DNA of 64,000 nucleotides from an uncultured Paracoccaceae bacterium (GTDB taxonomy: Bacteria > Pseudomonadota > Alphaproteobacteria > Rhodobacterales > Rhodobacteraceae). The notes beneath the pieces are model-generated. The model did not search any database, had not been told where the DNA came from, and worked only from the letters and a program-made list of their open reading frames with translations. The stretch's first letter is position 1; each line of letters starts with the position of its first letter. Where the stretch lies: assembly GCA_937146765.1 (NCBI GenBank), contig CAKZRP010000037.1:124001-188000 (forward strand), read 5' to 3'. The translations under genes and the position numbers were made by a program. Shown here piece after piece: positions 34,416 through 43,367 of this stretch.

Positions 34416-35999
34416 TCAGGCTTTGACCCACATCTTCAGCGGGGCATAGGCGTTCATCAGGGCATGGCCCTTGACGCCGTCTTTCCAGCCGTCGATCCGG
34501 TCCGAGGTTGCATCGACGAAGTCGTTGAACATCGGGCAGATCAAGCCGCCTTCGTCGCGCACGATGGTCGACATATCGGCATACATCTGCGTCCGCTTGG
34601 CCTCGTCCAGCTCGCCTCGGGCGGCGATCAGCAGCTGGTCAAACTGTTCGTTGTTGAACTTGGTGTCGTTCCAGTCTGCGGTGGAGAGATAAGCGGTGGT
34701 GAACATCTGGTCCTGGGTCGGACGGCCCCCCCAGTAGCTGGTGCAGAAGGGCTGGACGTTCCAGACTTCGGACCAGTAGCCATCGTTCGGCTCGCGCTTG
34801 ATCTCGAGGTTGATGCCTGCTTCCGCGCAGGACTGCTGGAACAGGGCTGCCGCATCCGGCGCGCCGGGGAAGGAGTTGTCGGAGGTGCGCAGCAGGATCG
34901 AGCCCTCATAGCCGGATTTCTGCATGTGGAACTTGGCCTTGTCCGGATCGTATTCGCGCTGCTCTGCCTCGACGAACAGCGGATAGGAGCTGTTGATCGG
35001 GCTGTCGTTGCCGACGGAGCCGTAGCCGTTCAGGATCTTGTCCACCATGTCCTGACGGTTGATGCCGTATTTCAGCGCCATCCGCACGTCGTTGTTGGAG
35101 AAGGGATCTGCATTGCAATGGGCGATGAACACGTAGTGGCCCGGACCAGAGGTCGAGTGCACGGTGATGTTCGGCGCACGGTCCACCAGTTTCGCGGTGC
35201 GCGGCGGAACGCGGTCGATCATGTCCACCTGACCGGCCTGCAGCGCAGCGACGCGGGCGGTGTTGTCGTTGATGACCACATATTCGATGGTCTCTGCATT
35301 GCCGAGATCGCCCCAGTAGTTCGGGTTCTTCTCAGCCACAAAACGCACGCCCATGTCGACGGACTTCAGGATGTAGGGGCCGGTGCCGATCGCGGCGTCG
35401 GGCGCATCCTTGCCACCGCCCGGCTGGATCACCAGGTGGTAGTCGGTCAAGAGGTAAGGCAGGTCGGCGTTGGCGTTTTCCAGTTCAAAGACAACGGTGT
35501 CGCCTTCGGCCTTGATGCTGGTGATCGAGCGCATGATGCCGAGCGCACCGGATTTGGTGTCCTCGCCAGAGTGACGCTCCATGGTGGCGACCACGTCTTC
35601 GGCGGTGACCGACTGACCGTTGGAGAAGGTCAGGCCGGAGCGCAGTTTGAAGGTCCAGGTCTTGGCATCGGCAGAGGCTTCAAAGCTCTCTGCAACCATG
35701 CCGACGAGACCGCCGTCTTCGCCGAGCTCGACCAGCGGCTCGCCCCAGAGGCGGATCACCGAGAGGGCGACCTGGTTGGTGGCCAGCGCGGGGTCAAGGC
35801 TGTCGGTGGTGGAGCCGCCCTGCAGGCCGACCTTGAGGGTGCCGCCTTTCTGTGCGCCCTGCGCCTTTGCCGCCGAGGCCAGGAGCGAGTTCGCCCCCAG
35901 TGCGGTGACACCCAGCGCCGCCGCGCGGCCGAGGAATTCGCGGCGGCTCATCCGGCCGAGCGCGGCTTCCAATGCGAGGTGTTTCAGTTGATCGTTCAT
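34416..35999 (-). CDS. Peptide-type ABC transporter, Tat-exported substrate-binding protein
   Basis: A 527-residue family-5 solute-binding protein (DppA/OppA fold). The signal peptide carries a twin-arginine motif, MSRREFLGRAAALGVTALGA (residues 16-35), so export in folded form via Tat is likely. The mature start QKGGTLKVGLQGGSTTDSLD is typical of family 5. The ligand could be a peptide, opine or other small molecule and cannot be told here. It is the first gene of a four-gene operon (binding protein, two permeases, dual ATPase), with a paired GTGATCAC motif upstream. Confidence 0.95.
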   Translation of the reverse strand: MNDQLKHLALEAALGRMSRREFLGRAAALGVTALGANSLLASAAKAQGAQKGGTLKVGLQGGSTTDSLDPALATNQVALSVIRLWGEPLVELGEDGGLVGMVAESFEASADAKTWTFKLRSGLTFSNGQSVTAEDVVATMERHSGEDTKSGALGIMRSITSIKAEGDTVVFELENANADLPYLLTDYHLVIQPGGGKDAPDAAIGTGPYILKSVDMGVRFVAEKNPNYWGDLGNAETIEYVVINDNTARVAALQAGQVDMIDRVPPRTAKLVDRAPNITVHSTSGPGHYVFIAHCNADPFSNNDVRMALKYGINRQDMVDKILNGYGSVGNDSPINSSYPLFVEAEQREYDPDKAKFHMQKSGYEGSILLRTSDNSFPGAPDAAALFQQSCAEAGINLEIKREPNDGYWSEVWNVQPFCTSYWGGRPTQDQMFTTAYLSTADWNDTKFNNEQFDQLLIAARGELDEAKRTQMYADMSTIVRDEGGLICPMFNDFVDATSDRIDGWKDGVKGHALMNAYAPLKMWVKA

Positions 36000-36116
36000 T
36001 CGTAGTCTCCCTGTCGAGGTTTCGGGTTGGCCCCGATTTTCTTGAATGGTGAATCAAGATTTGCCGATTTGGCTCTGTGGGGCAAGAAATATTGCCAGAA
36101 ATTTCGCGGCCGATAT

Positions 36117-36144
36117 GTGATCACAAGTGCTCTAACGTGATCAC
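36117..36144 (-). promoter_or_regulatory. Paired GTGATCAC palindromes upstream of the peptide ABC operon
   Basis: Two identical 8-bp palindromes (36117-36124 and 36137-36144) are centred 20 bases apart, about two helical turns, 118-145 bases upstream of the binding-protein start. The first extends to TGTGATCACA. This looks like an operator for a dimeric regulator, possibly of the GntR family. No regulator gene is adjacent. Confidence 0.6.
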
Positions 36145-36193
36145 TAAATTTTCCGCGACGCATTGCTTGCATGAAGGGGCGTTTTTGATCTGG

Positions 36194-36655
36194 TCACTCC
36201 GCCTTGCGCTGACGCTCTTCGGTGTCGAGCCAGATTGTAACGGGACCGTCATTCACCAGTGAAACTTTCATGTCAGCCCCGAAGCTTCCGGTCTGTACGG
36301 GCAAGCCGGCTTCGCGCATTTTCTCGCAAAAACAATGATAAAGCCTTTCTCCTTCTGTTGGTGGTGCGGCGCGGGAAAAGCCTGGTCTCGTGCCGCTTCT
36401 GGTGTCTGCGCCAAGGGTGAACTGACTGACCACAAGCACCTCACCGCCAATATCTGCGACTGAGCGGTTCATCTTGCCTTCTGCATCCCGAAAAATGCGC
36501 AGACGTGAAATCTTGTGCACCAGATGGGCCGCTTCGGCCTCGCTGTCGCCCTGCATGGCGCAGATCAGCACCAGCAAACCCGGACCGATCTCTCCCAGAA
36601 GGACAGAGTCGCTGGTGACTTTGGCCTCGCTCACCCGTTGCAGGAGCGCGCGCAT
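36194..36655 (-). CDS. dtd: D-aminoacyl-tRNA deacylase
   Basis: Hydrolyses D-amino acids wrongly attached to tRNA, and glycine from tRNA-Ala. The 153-residue protein has the two active-site motifs: SQFTL (about 81-85) and [12 protein letters not shown] near residues 136-147 (the family's NxGPVT with the cross-subunit cis-Pro region). [13 protein letters not shown] is the classic Dtd start, fixing the ATG at 36655. It lies 22 bases downstream of the nitroreductase gene in the same direction, so the two are probably co-transcribed. Confidence 0.96.
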   Translation of the reverse strand: MRALLQRVSEAKVTSDSVLLGEIGPGLLVLICAMQGDSEAEAAHLVHKISRLRIFRDAEGKMNRSVADIGGEVLVVSQFTLGADTRSGTRPGFSRAAPPTEGERLYHCFCEKMREAGLPVQTGSFGADMKVSLVNDGPVTIWLDTEERQRKAE

Positions 36656-36677
36656 TCTTGGTCCTTCCTGCGCAGGG

Positions 36678-37385
36678 TCACGCCCCGCGCCAATCCGTAA
36701 ATTCGTCCGCAGTCGCCCGGCTGGTGCGGAATTGGTTCGCCGGATGGGACGCGTCCTCATAGCCAAAACTGATTGCACAAAGGATCAACCGGTCCTCGGG
36801 GATCTCCAGCATCCGGTGCAGGAGCGGCGCATAGGAGGCGACCGCAGCCTGCGGAATTGTCGCCACGCCCAGCGACTCAGCCGCCAGGGTGAAGGCCGCG
36901 ACAAAGCCGCCGCAATCCATCGCGCCATAGGGGCCAAGCTCCGCCGGGCTCGACAGGATCGCGCAATGGGGCGCGCCAAAAAGGGAGAAATTCTCCATCA
37001 TCTGCCGGGCCGAGCCCTCGCGGTCGCCCTTGGTCACTCCCACCGCTTCATAAAGCGCCCAGCCGCAGTCGCGCCGCCGCTGCTGTAACACGCCGCTATA
37101 GCCGGTCGGAAAGGGCAGGTCTGGCGCCGCCGTATCGCCCTGTGCCGCCACTGTCAGGGCGTGGCGCAAGCGCTCCGTCTCCCCCCCGCTGGTGATGGTC
37201 AGCCCCCAGGGCTGCGCATTGCACCAGGAGGGCACCTTGCGGGCAGCGTTCAGGATTGCTTCGATGGTGTCCCTGGGCACCGGATCGGGTTTGAACCCGC
37301 GACAGCTGTGCCGGGTACTCAGGAGCCTGTCCAACTCGCCGAAAGCGCGGTCTGGCAATGTGATTTCTCCCCTTGCTCGGGTCAA
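36678..37385 (-). CDS. Nitroreductase-family flavoprotein
   Basis: A 235-residue FMN-dependent nitroreductase. [15 protein letters not shown] (about 23-37) is the N-terminal FMN-phosphate motif (RRSxRxF type), [15 protein letters not shown] (about 46-60) is the second FMN-binding region, and [14 protein letters not shown] (about 180-193) is the C-terminal one. Such enzymes reduce nitro compounds, quinones or flavins with NAD(P)H. The physiological substrate is unknown. It precedes dtd by 22 bases. Confidence 0.92.
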   Translation of the reverse strand: MTRARGEITLPDRAFGELDRLLSTRHSCRGFKPDPVPRDTIEAILNAARKVPSWCNAQPWGLTITSGGETERLRHALTVAAQGDTAAPDLPFPTGYSGVLQQRRRDCGWALYEAVGVTKGDREGSARQMMENFSLFGAPHCAILSSPAELGPYGAMDCGGFVAAFTLAAESLGVATIPQAAVASYAPLLHRMLEIPEDRLILCAISFGYEDASHPANQFRTSRATADEFTDWRGA

Positions 37386-37427
37386 ACATGCAAGGGGAGC
37401 ATTGGAAAAGCAAGTAGTTAGCGGAAA

Positions 37428-38561
37428 TTACTTCTGTGAGGCGATATAGGCGACCCCCGCCGCGAGGATTAGCCCGAGGAGCACCGCAAGAGCGATCTTC
37501 CAGGCGGAATAGGGGCGCTCCCCCTGAACCCGTCCGGTCTGGCCATTGACGATGAAGCGGTAGCTCTGGCCGCGGTACTTGTAGGCGGCCATCCAGACCG
37601 GCAGCAGGATATGCTTGAAGGTCACGGCACTCACTTCGGTGTCAACCGAGGCGATCCGCTGCCGGTCGCCGCCGATGTCGAACTTGATATCCCGCTCGAT
37701 CACCCGGTCCATCTTGGCGCGCGCGTCCTGAAAGCCGTCCTCGAGGTCAATCGTGTAGGCTTCGGCCCGAAAGCCCGCCAGGAACTTCGGCTGGTATGGC
37801 GCCAGCTGCGACAGGTCCCAGGGTTCCAGCCCTTCGGCATAGGGCCGGGGCAGGCTCCTGGAGGCCAGCACAAGCACATCGTCAAAGAACCGCTGCACCC
37901 GGCCGCGCACATCGGACCAGCGCACCTTGATCTCGGTGCGGATCTGCGGCTTGCCATCGACCATAACGGTGCGGTTGACGGTGTACTCCGTGCCGCGCTG
38001 GCCGGTGTAGCGGCTCCGGGTCTGGGCGTCATAGGTCCAGTAGGGGACGTAGATCCCATCCATCTTGCGTCCCTTGCGGGCGTAGCTGCGCAGACCGTTT
38101 GGCGCGAACCATAGGCCTCCGAGCCAGTCCTCCATCGCCTTGTGCGCGGCCCGCTCGTCGAGCTGGAAGGGCAAGACGCCCTTTGGCTTGATGTGGCGGT
38201 TCTCGCCGGTGTCGGCCACCACCGGGGTGGCGCAGAACGGGCATTCCAGCGCGTGCACGGCCGGGTCGAATTCCACCTGCGCGGCGCAATTGGGGCAGTG
38301 GGAGACGCGGGTGATCTCCATTTCCGCAGCGGGTAATTGCTGGCGCAGGGCGGTCAGGAAATCGAGCTCCTTCAGGGCAGTGCCGCCCCAGGGGCTGTCC
38401 TGCATCGGTTTCTGATGGCCGCAATGATCGCAGATCAAAGCGTTCTGCGACGGGGAAAACCGGTAGTCCGCGCCACATTGCTCACAGGGAAAGCGGTGGT
38501 TCTCCTCGGTTTGGCGTGGGGTGACGTCGAGGGGCGGCGGGGGCGGCAGGTCAGAAGTCAT
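37428..38561 (-). CDS. Zinc-ribbon membrane-anchored protein, YdjG-like
   Basis: A 377-residue protein with two CxxC-type zinc ribbons: CEQCGAD (about 24-30) paired with CDHCGHQ (about 44-50), and CPNCAAQ (about 88-94) paired with CPFCATP (about 106-112). A beta-rich region follows (YVPYWTYDAQTRSRYTG), then a single C-terminal membrane helix (IALAVLLGLILAAGVAYIA, about 355-373). Such proteins are often mislabelled as primosomal-helicase-like; a better parallel is YdjG of Bacillus, which helps recruit an SPFH protein to the membrane. The SPFH gene two positions upstream supports this (inference). Confidence 0.8.
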   Translation of the reverse strand: MTSDLPPPPPLDVTPRQTEENHRFPCEQCGADYRFSPSQNALICDHCGHQKPMQDSPWGGTALKELDFLTALRQQLPAAEMEITRVSHCPNCAAQVEFDPAVHALECPFCATPVVADTGENRHIKPKGVLPFQLDERAAHKAMEDWLGGLWFAPNGLRSYARKGRKMDGIYVPYWTYDAQTRSRYTGQRGTEYTVNRTVMVDGKPQIRTEIKVRWSDVRGRVQRFFDDVLVLASRSLPRPYAEGLEPWDLSQLAPYQPKFLAGFRAEAYTIDLEDGFQDARAKMDRVIERDIKFDIGGDRQRIASVDTEVSAVTFKHILLPVWMAAYKYRGQSYRFIVNGQTGRVQGERPYSAWKIALAVLLGLILAAGVAYIASQK

Positions 38562-38569
38562 CCAGATCC

Positions 38570-39022
38570 TCAGAGGTATTTGTGCAGGACGCGCGGGACC
38601 ATGAGGTGTTGCGCGTTGTCTTCCAAAAAGACATGCCGCCAGAGATGGAAAGCCACATAGAGGACGATCACCACAAGCAGCGCATCAAGGGCCCTGATGG
38701 CAAAAGGGGCGAGCAGACCGGCGAGGGCACCGGTGGCGACCATGACCGGCAGAGCGATGTGCAGGACCTGATGCTTCAGGCGGTGAAACCTTTTCGCCCG
38801 GCCCGGCAGGTGCGGCCCTGCGCGCCCCGCGAGTTCCTTGAACTTGGTCCTCGCGGTCCAAGCGGGTACCACAAGGGCAAGGATCAGCCCGACACCGGCT
38901 TGGGTTGCCAGGGCAAGGTCGGGATCAGCGCCGTTTCCAGCCGGTTCGACCATAAAGAAACAGAGAATGAAGCCGAGTCTCACCCAGTGGAGCCATTGCA
39001 GCGCATTGCGTCGTGTCATCAT
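38570..39022 (-). CDS. Four-helix membrane protein, cytochrome b561-like
   Basis: A 150-residue protein with four hydrophobic segments (about 12-28, 38-56, 86-106, 111-130). Histidines sit at helix edges: H12 (LHWV), H84 and H88 (RLKHQVLHIA), H126 and H130 (FHLWRH), a pattern that could bind b-type haem as in cytochrome b561. The haem role is inferred. Adjacent ATGs at 39022 and 39019 lack a clear ribosome site, so the start is uncertain. It is placed between the SPFH and zinc-ribbon genes, where Bacillus has the membrane protein YdjH. Confidence 0.7.
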   Translation of the reverse strand: MMTRRNALQWLHWVRLGFILCFFMVEPAGNGADPDLALATQAGVGLILALVVPAWTARTKFKELAGRAGPHLPGRAKRFHRLKHQVLHIALPVMVATGALAGLLAPFAIRALDALLVVIVLYVAFHLWRHVFLEDNAQHLMVPRVLHKYL

Positions 39023-39130
39023 CGGGAACGAGGCTTTCGTACTTAAGCGGCGTGGGTGCAAAGAAAGCAGGCGAAGCACTCGGCAAAGGCCGGGCGCACC
39101 GACTGGCACGCCCTTGACGTCTACTCAGTA

Positions 39131-40327
39131 TCAGGCAGCAGGAGGTGGTGGCGGCGGTGGCGGCATCACCGTGAAGAGTTGCGCCAGTTCGGTCACCTCA
39201 CCTGCGCGCATCCAGCCGTCCTGTCCCGGGGTCCAGACATGGGTCTCCCGGCTGAGGGTTCCCTCCTGCGCCATGCGCCCCAAACGGGCCTTGGAATAAG
39301 GGCCGGAGGTCTGCCCGTTCTCGGCAATGTGCCAGACATGTTCGACGGGCGGCGGCGGCGGAGCCAGCGGTGCGGCCTGCACAGGGGTCTGCGCAGCAGC
39401 GGGTGCGGGCCGCGCGCCCCAGGGACCGGTGGTCTGACCCGCTGCCGCCGATGTTGGTGCCTGGTGCGACCCTGGGTTCAGCGCGTGTGACATCTGTTGC
39501 GCCATCGCCATGCCCATCCCCATGCCAAGCCCTGCGCCCATACCGCTGTTGGGCGTACGGGCGGCGGCTTCCATCGCCTCGGCCGCCTTGAACTGCGTAT
39601 ACCGGCCGAGATCGCCGATGATCCCCATCTGGGTGCGTTTGTCCATCGCCTCTTCGACGGCCGGCGGCAAGGAGATGTTCTCGACATAAAGCTCGGGAAT
39701 CGCGAGGCCGTATTCCGCGATGGTGGGCGCGATCTCCGCCGCCACCAGCTTGCCGAGGTCGGCGGTATTGGCGGCCATGTCGAGCACCGGGATGCCCGAG
39801 CCGGCAATCGCGCGGGAAAATTCCTGCACGATGATGTTGCGGATCTGGTAGGAGATCTCGTCCATGGTGAACTCGCCATCGGTGCCGACGATCTCGGTCA
39901 GGAAGCGGGCCGGATCCGCCACCCGGATCGAATAGGTGCCAAAGGCGCGCAGGCGCACCGGGCCGAACTCGGGGTCACGGCACATGATCGGGTTCTTGGT
40001 GCCCCATTTGAGGTCGCTGAACCGGGTGGTGGCGACAAAATAGATCTCGGATTTGAACGGCGATTTGAACCCGTGATCCCAGTGCTGCAGCGTCGTCAGC
40101 ACCGGCATGTTGTTGGTCTCGAGCATGTAGAGACCGGGGGTGAAGACATCCGCCAGTTGCCCCTCATGCACGAAGACCGCCGCCTGACCCTCGCGCACGG
40201 TCAGCTTGGCCCCGTATTTGATGGCATGGCCCTCGCGTTCGAAACGTGTGACCATCGTGTCCCGGGTGTCATCCGTCCAGTGGATGACGTCGATGAACTC
40301 CCCCTTGAGGAAATCGAAAATACCCAC
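39131..40327 (-). CDS. SPFH-domain protein with C-terminal GYF_2 domain, YdjI-like
   Basis: A 398-residue protein beginning MGIFDFLKGEFIDVIHWTDD from a GTG at 40327, placed 7 bases after AGGAGG (40335-40340). Residues about 25-255 are the YdjI-type SPFH (virion-core-like) domain with AVFVHEGQLADVFTPGLYML. A Met/Gly-rich linker (GMGAGLGMGMGMAMAQQM) and a Pro/Ala linker lead to a GYF_2 domain (WHIAENGQTSGPYSKARL, about 333-385), a proline-peptide-binding module, and a final polyproline run. SPFH proteins form membrane-associated assemblies. Its neighbours suggest a membrane-stress role. Confidence 0.88.
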   Translation of the reverse strand: MGIFDFLKGEFIDVIHWTDDTRDTMVTRFEREGHAIKYGAKLTVREGQAAVFVHEGQLADVFTPGLYMLETNNMPVLTTLQHWDHGFKSPFKSEIYFVATTRFSDLKWGTKNPIMCRDPEFGPVRLRAFGTYSIRVADPARFLTEIVGTDGEFTMDEISYQIRNIIVQEFSRAIAGSGIPVLDMAANTADLGKLVAAEIAPTIAEYGLAIPELYVENISLPPAVEEAMDKRTQMGIIGDLGRYTQFKAAEAMEAAARTPNSGMGAGLGMGMGMAMAQQMSHALNPGSHQAPTSAAAGQTTGPWGARPAPAAAQTPVQAAPLAPPPPPVEHVWHIAENGQTSGPYSKARLGRMAQEGTLSRETHVWTPGQDGWMRAGEVTELAQLFTVMPPPPPPPPAA

Positions 40328-40526
40328 AGCGCGTCCTCCTGCTGATCTTTCCAAAGATGTAGCAACCGAGAGGGCTCGAAACCAGAGCTCTGTCCCCTGA
40401 CGGAGCGATTCTGCGCGACATAGGCAGGATTTCCCCCCTCAAGGTCGCTGGGCAGGGGGCTCGGGACGGAGGAGGAGGGGCAGACAGCCCCCGCGCTTGG
40501 GCGGGCGCGGCCCTTGCCCCGGGTCG

Positions 40527-40946
40527 TCAGTCGGCAGGACCGGGGTTTGCCGCCGCCATCATGCGCTTGCAAACCAGGGTGTAGAGCGCGCCCCAGGCGT
40601 GCTCCTGCTCTTCAGTCCAGCCGGTCACGCTCTCGCGGAGTGCGGCGATGAGGGCCTTGCCCACCGCATCGTAATGGGCGGGAACGGCCCCGAGATCACC
40701 ATGTGCCTGACCGAGTTCGTCGAGCACCGGAAACAGGGTCTCGGGATCATTCATCGTGCTGAGGATATAGACCAGCATCTGTTCCAACTTGACCACCTGC
40801 GGCGACATTTGCGGCGGGAACATCTCGCGCACTGAGGGCGATGCGGCAAAGAGATGCTGGTAAAAGCAGGCGGCAAGCTGGCGGGTAGTGCAGCTCAGGT
40901 GTTCCACACTCATCTGGATGGTGTGGACGTGGTCGGAACTCAACAT
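40527..40946 (-). CDS. Single-domain bacterial globin
   Basis: A 139-residue globin of the flavohaemoglobin-like type without a reductase domain. Y29 (ACFYQHLF) fits the distal B10 tyrosine, F43 (REMF) the CD1 phenylalanine, and H82 (LGQAHGDLGAVPAHY) the proximal F8 histidine. Such proteins bind O2 or NO for protection or sensing. The ATG at 40946 follows a GAGG-like site; the frame continues four codons upstream to a TTG. It lies inside the SPFH/TelA block on the same strand but with roughly 200-base gaps on both sides. Confidence 0.88.
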   Translation of the reverse strand: MLSSDHVHTIQMSVEHLSCTTRQLAACFYQHLFAASPSVREMFPPQMSPQVVKLEQMLVYILSTMNDPETLFPVLDELGQAHGDLGAVPAHYDAVGKALIAALRESVTGWTEEQEHAWGALYTLVCKRMMAAANPGPAD

Positions 40947-41184
40947 GGGCAACCTCAAAAACCACTGTCAGGGTCTGTGACCCTTCTTGCCGCAAAAAGG
41001 TTGAGATCCGGGAAAGATGCGGGGCCACCAAGGCATGGCGTGCCCTCGGCTGGTGGACAGATGGCTGCGACGGAATTGCGGCATGTGCTGGTCGATGGCT
41101 GACGACGATGGAGGCGGGCAGGCCATGGGGTCTCGCTCCCAGGGGCTGCCGCAAGGCGGCCATGTCCGGGATCACAAGGCGCGA

Positions 41185-42144
41185 TCACAAGGCGAGGTCA
41201 CCCATCAGTTCCGCCGCGAGCCCCTCGACGATGGGGCGGGCCTCGTCGGGCGACATGCCGATGCGCAGACGCGGATCATAGAGGATCCGCAACAGCTTCT
41301 CGTCATGGCTGGTCAGCCGGGCAAACTCATCGTCGTCATTGAAGATCGACGGACGTGCCCTTGGGCTGTCGTTGCGCATTCCCAACCCCTGGGCGATTTC
41401 CTCATGGATGCAGCTTTCGCGCATGAGGTCTGGCTGCTCGCTGCGGATCAGCGCCACGCCGCGGCTGTAGTTCAGCGGGTCGCGCTGGGGTCCTCCGGCG
41501 ATGACAAAGCAATAGAACTTGCGCGGCGGCGTCACGAAGAGCGCGAGATCCGTCGCGGCCAGATTGGGCAGCAGCCGACGCACGCGGTCTTCGACAAAAT
41601 CGGCATCGTCGAGGCCGGCAAAGATCACCGTGAAATTGCCGCTGTTGCCAACGGAAACCGGATGGCCGGTGATACGGGTCAGCCGGGCGGCGAATTCTTC
41701 CAGCCGGGTTCGATCGAGCACTCGCTGCGCCGCACTGACCGAGGGGGCAAAGACCGGTACCAGTTGCACCGGCTGCTCCCAGCGCCCGAGACCGCCGGCA
41801 CCGGCATCGGCCCCATTGGCGTATTCGTCAAAGAATGCCAGTGTTTCGAAGCGTTTCGCCAAGTCCTCGGCGTCATAGGGGGTGTCTGGTCCGCCCCCAT
41901 CGGTGCGCAACAATCCCCGGATCAGGAGGTCTTTCTGCAGATCGGCGTAATATTGTGCCAGTTCCCGGGAGGCGACCGAGGGTTCCGGCTGTTGCAGCGG
42001 CGCCGACACCGCCGGTCGCAGGGCTGGCCGCGGCGTGGATTTCGGACCGGGCGCAAAGGCCAGACAGCCGCCAAGCGCGGCAGCCGCGCCCAGCAGGGTC
42101 ACGGGGCGCAGGGCCCGTAGCAGGTGCCGCCCCGCCGTCGTCAC
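41185..42144 (-). CDS. DUF2927 lipoprotein
   Basis: A 319-residue protein with an apparent lipoprotein signal (LLGAAAALGGC, lipobox cysteine near residue 27) when started at the GTG at 42144. The DUF2927 domain covers about 110-300 and contains SCIHEEIAQGLGMRND near 244-259, an HExxxQGLG pattern that recalls zinc-peptidase helices. The catalytic status is unknown. The GTG start is chosen because it gives a clean signal peptide and sits 10 bases after the telA stop. It probably belongs to the TelA/XpaC operon. Confidence 0.82.
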   Translation of the reverse strand: MTTAGRHLLRALRPVTLLGAAAALGGCLAFAPGPKSTPRPALRPAVSAPLQQPEPSVASRELAQYYADLQKDLLIRGLLRTDGGGPDTPYDAEDLAKRFETLAFFDEYANGADAGAGGLGRWEQPVQLVPVFAPSVSAAQRVLDRTRLEEFAARLTRITGHPVSVGNSGNFTVIFAGLDDADFVEDRVRRLLPNLAATDLALFVTPPRKFYCFVIAGGPQRDPLNYSRGVALIRSEQPDLMRESCIHEEIAQGLGMRNDSPRARPSIFNDDDEFARLTSHDEKLLRILYDPRLRIGMSPDEARPIVEGLAAELMGDLAL

Positions 42145-42154
42145 GTGCGCCAGC

Positions 42155-43345
42155 TCAGCGCGGCACGGAGGTGGCGGCGGTATCGCCGACGCCATCCTTG
42201 CGCGCCTTGGCCGCGGCCAGCGTGTCACGCAGCTCGGCTTCCATCTTCTTCAGGTCCGCCTCGGCTTCGGCGCGTTTGCGCTTGCCCTCGTCGGCGATCT
42301 GCAGGCTCTCCTCGATGGTGCCGATCAGATCCGCATTGGCCTTCTTCACCGCCTCGATGTCGAAGACGCCGCGCTCCATCTCCTGACGGATCATCTTGTT
42401 GCTCTCGCGCAGATTGGCGGCATTGGCGGTCAGGAGTTCGTTCGTGAGGTCATTGGCGTCCCGCACCGCTGCTGCCGCCTCGGCGGAGCGCTGGATGGTC
42501 ACCGCCTGCGCCAGCTGGGTTTCCCAGAGCGGCACGGTGTTGACGAGGGTCGAATTGATCTTGGTCACAAGGCTCTTGTCGTTCTCCTGCACCAACCGGA
42601 TCGAGGGCAGCGACTGCATGGTGACCTGGCGGGTCAGCTTGAGGTCATGCACCCGGCGCTCCAGATCGTCGCGGGCCGCGCGCAGGTCGCGCAGCTCCTG
42701 CGCCTTGATCACCTGCTGGTCTTCTGCCGCCGCCTGAACCGCCGCCTCCAGCGCCGGGATCTCGCGACTGTCGAGCTCCGCCAGCTTGGCCTCGCCCGCA
42801 GCGATGTAGAGCGCAAGTTCGTCGTAGAAATCCAGGGTCTTTTCATAGAGAAGGTCGAGGGACTTGATGTCCTTCAACAGCCGATGCTCATGGCTGAGCA
42901 GGCTGTCCGTGATCTTGTCGATCTGCGCCTGCACGGTCTCGTACCGGGCGGTGAACTTGGCAAAGGGGGCAGCCCGGCCCAGGAGACGCTCCCAGAAGGT
43001 CGGCTTGCGCCGAACATCCAGTTCGGAAACCGAAAAGCCGCGAATGGTGGTGACGATGTCGCGCAGGCTATCGCCCGCCGGTCCGACATCCTTGTTGCGC
43101 ACATCCGTCAGCATTGCCTGCGAGATCTGCTGCAACTCGCCCTGGGCGGCGGAGCCGAAGGCAATGATCGAATTGGTATCGCCCATGTCGATCTCGCCGA
43201 TACGCTTGCGGATCGCTTCCGAGGTCACCGGATCGGCCGTTTCCAGCGGCGCCACCTCTGCCTTTGGTTCGGGCAGGGTCACATTGGTGACTTCCTGGAC
43301 CAGAATCTCGGTCTGGGCAGCTTTGTTCTGAATGGTCTCGGACAT
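42155..43345 (-). CDS. Toxic-anion-resistance protein TelA family
   Basis: A 396-residue TelA/KlaA-type protein, largely helical and coiled-coil, with typical stretches GFSVSELDVRRKPTFWERLL (about 108-127) and VQAQIDKITDSLLSHEHRLL (about 140-159). Relatives include KlaA of IncP plasmids and YaaN of Bacillus. A link with tellurite resistance is historical and the general function is probably envelope stress. It lies 22 bases downstream of the XpaC gene, matching the xpaC-yaaN pair of Bacillus, and upstream of DUF2927. Confidence 0.92.
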   Translation of the reverse strand: MSETIQNKAAQTEILVQEVTNVTLPEPKAEVAPLETADPVTSEAIRKRIGEIDMGDTNSIIAFGSAAQGELQQISQAMLTDVRNKDVGPAGDSLRDIVTTIRGFSVSELDVRRKPTFWERLLGRAAPFAKFTARYETVQAQIDKITDSLLSHEHRLLKDIKSLDLLYEKTLDFYDELALYIAAGEAKLAELDSREIPALEAAVQAAAEDQQVIKAQELRDLRAARDDLERRVHDLKLTRQVTMQSLPSIRLVQENDKSLVTKINSTLVNTVPLWETQLAQAVTIQRSAEAAAAVRDANDLTNELLTANAANLRESNKMIRQEMERGVFDIEAVKKANADLIGTIEESLQIADEGKRKRAEAEADLKKMEAELRDTLAAAKARKDGVGDTAATSVPR

Positions 43346-43367
43346 GGGCCAGGCCTTTCCTGTAAGG

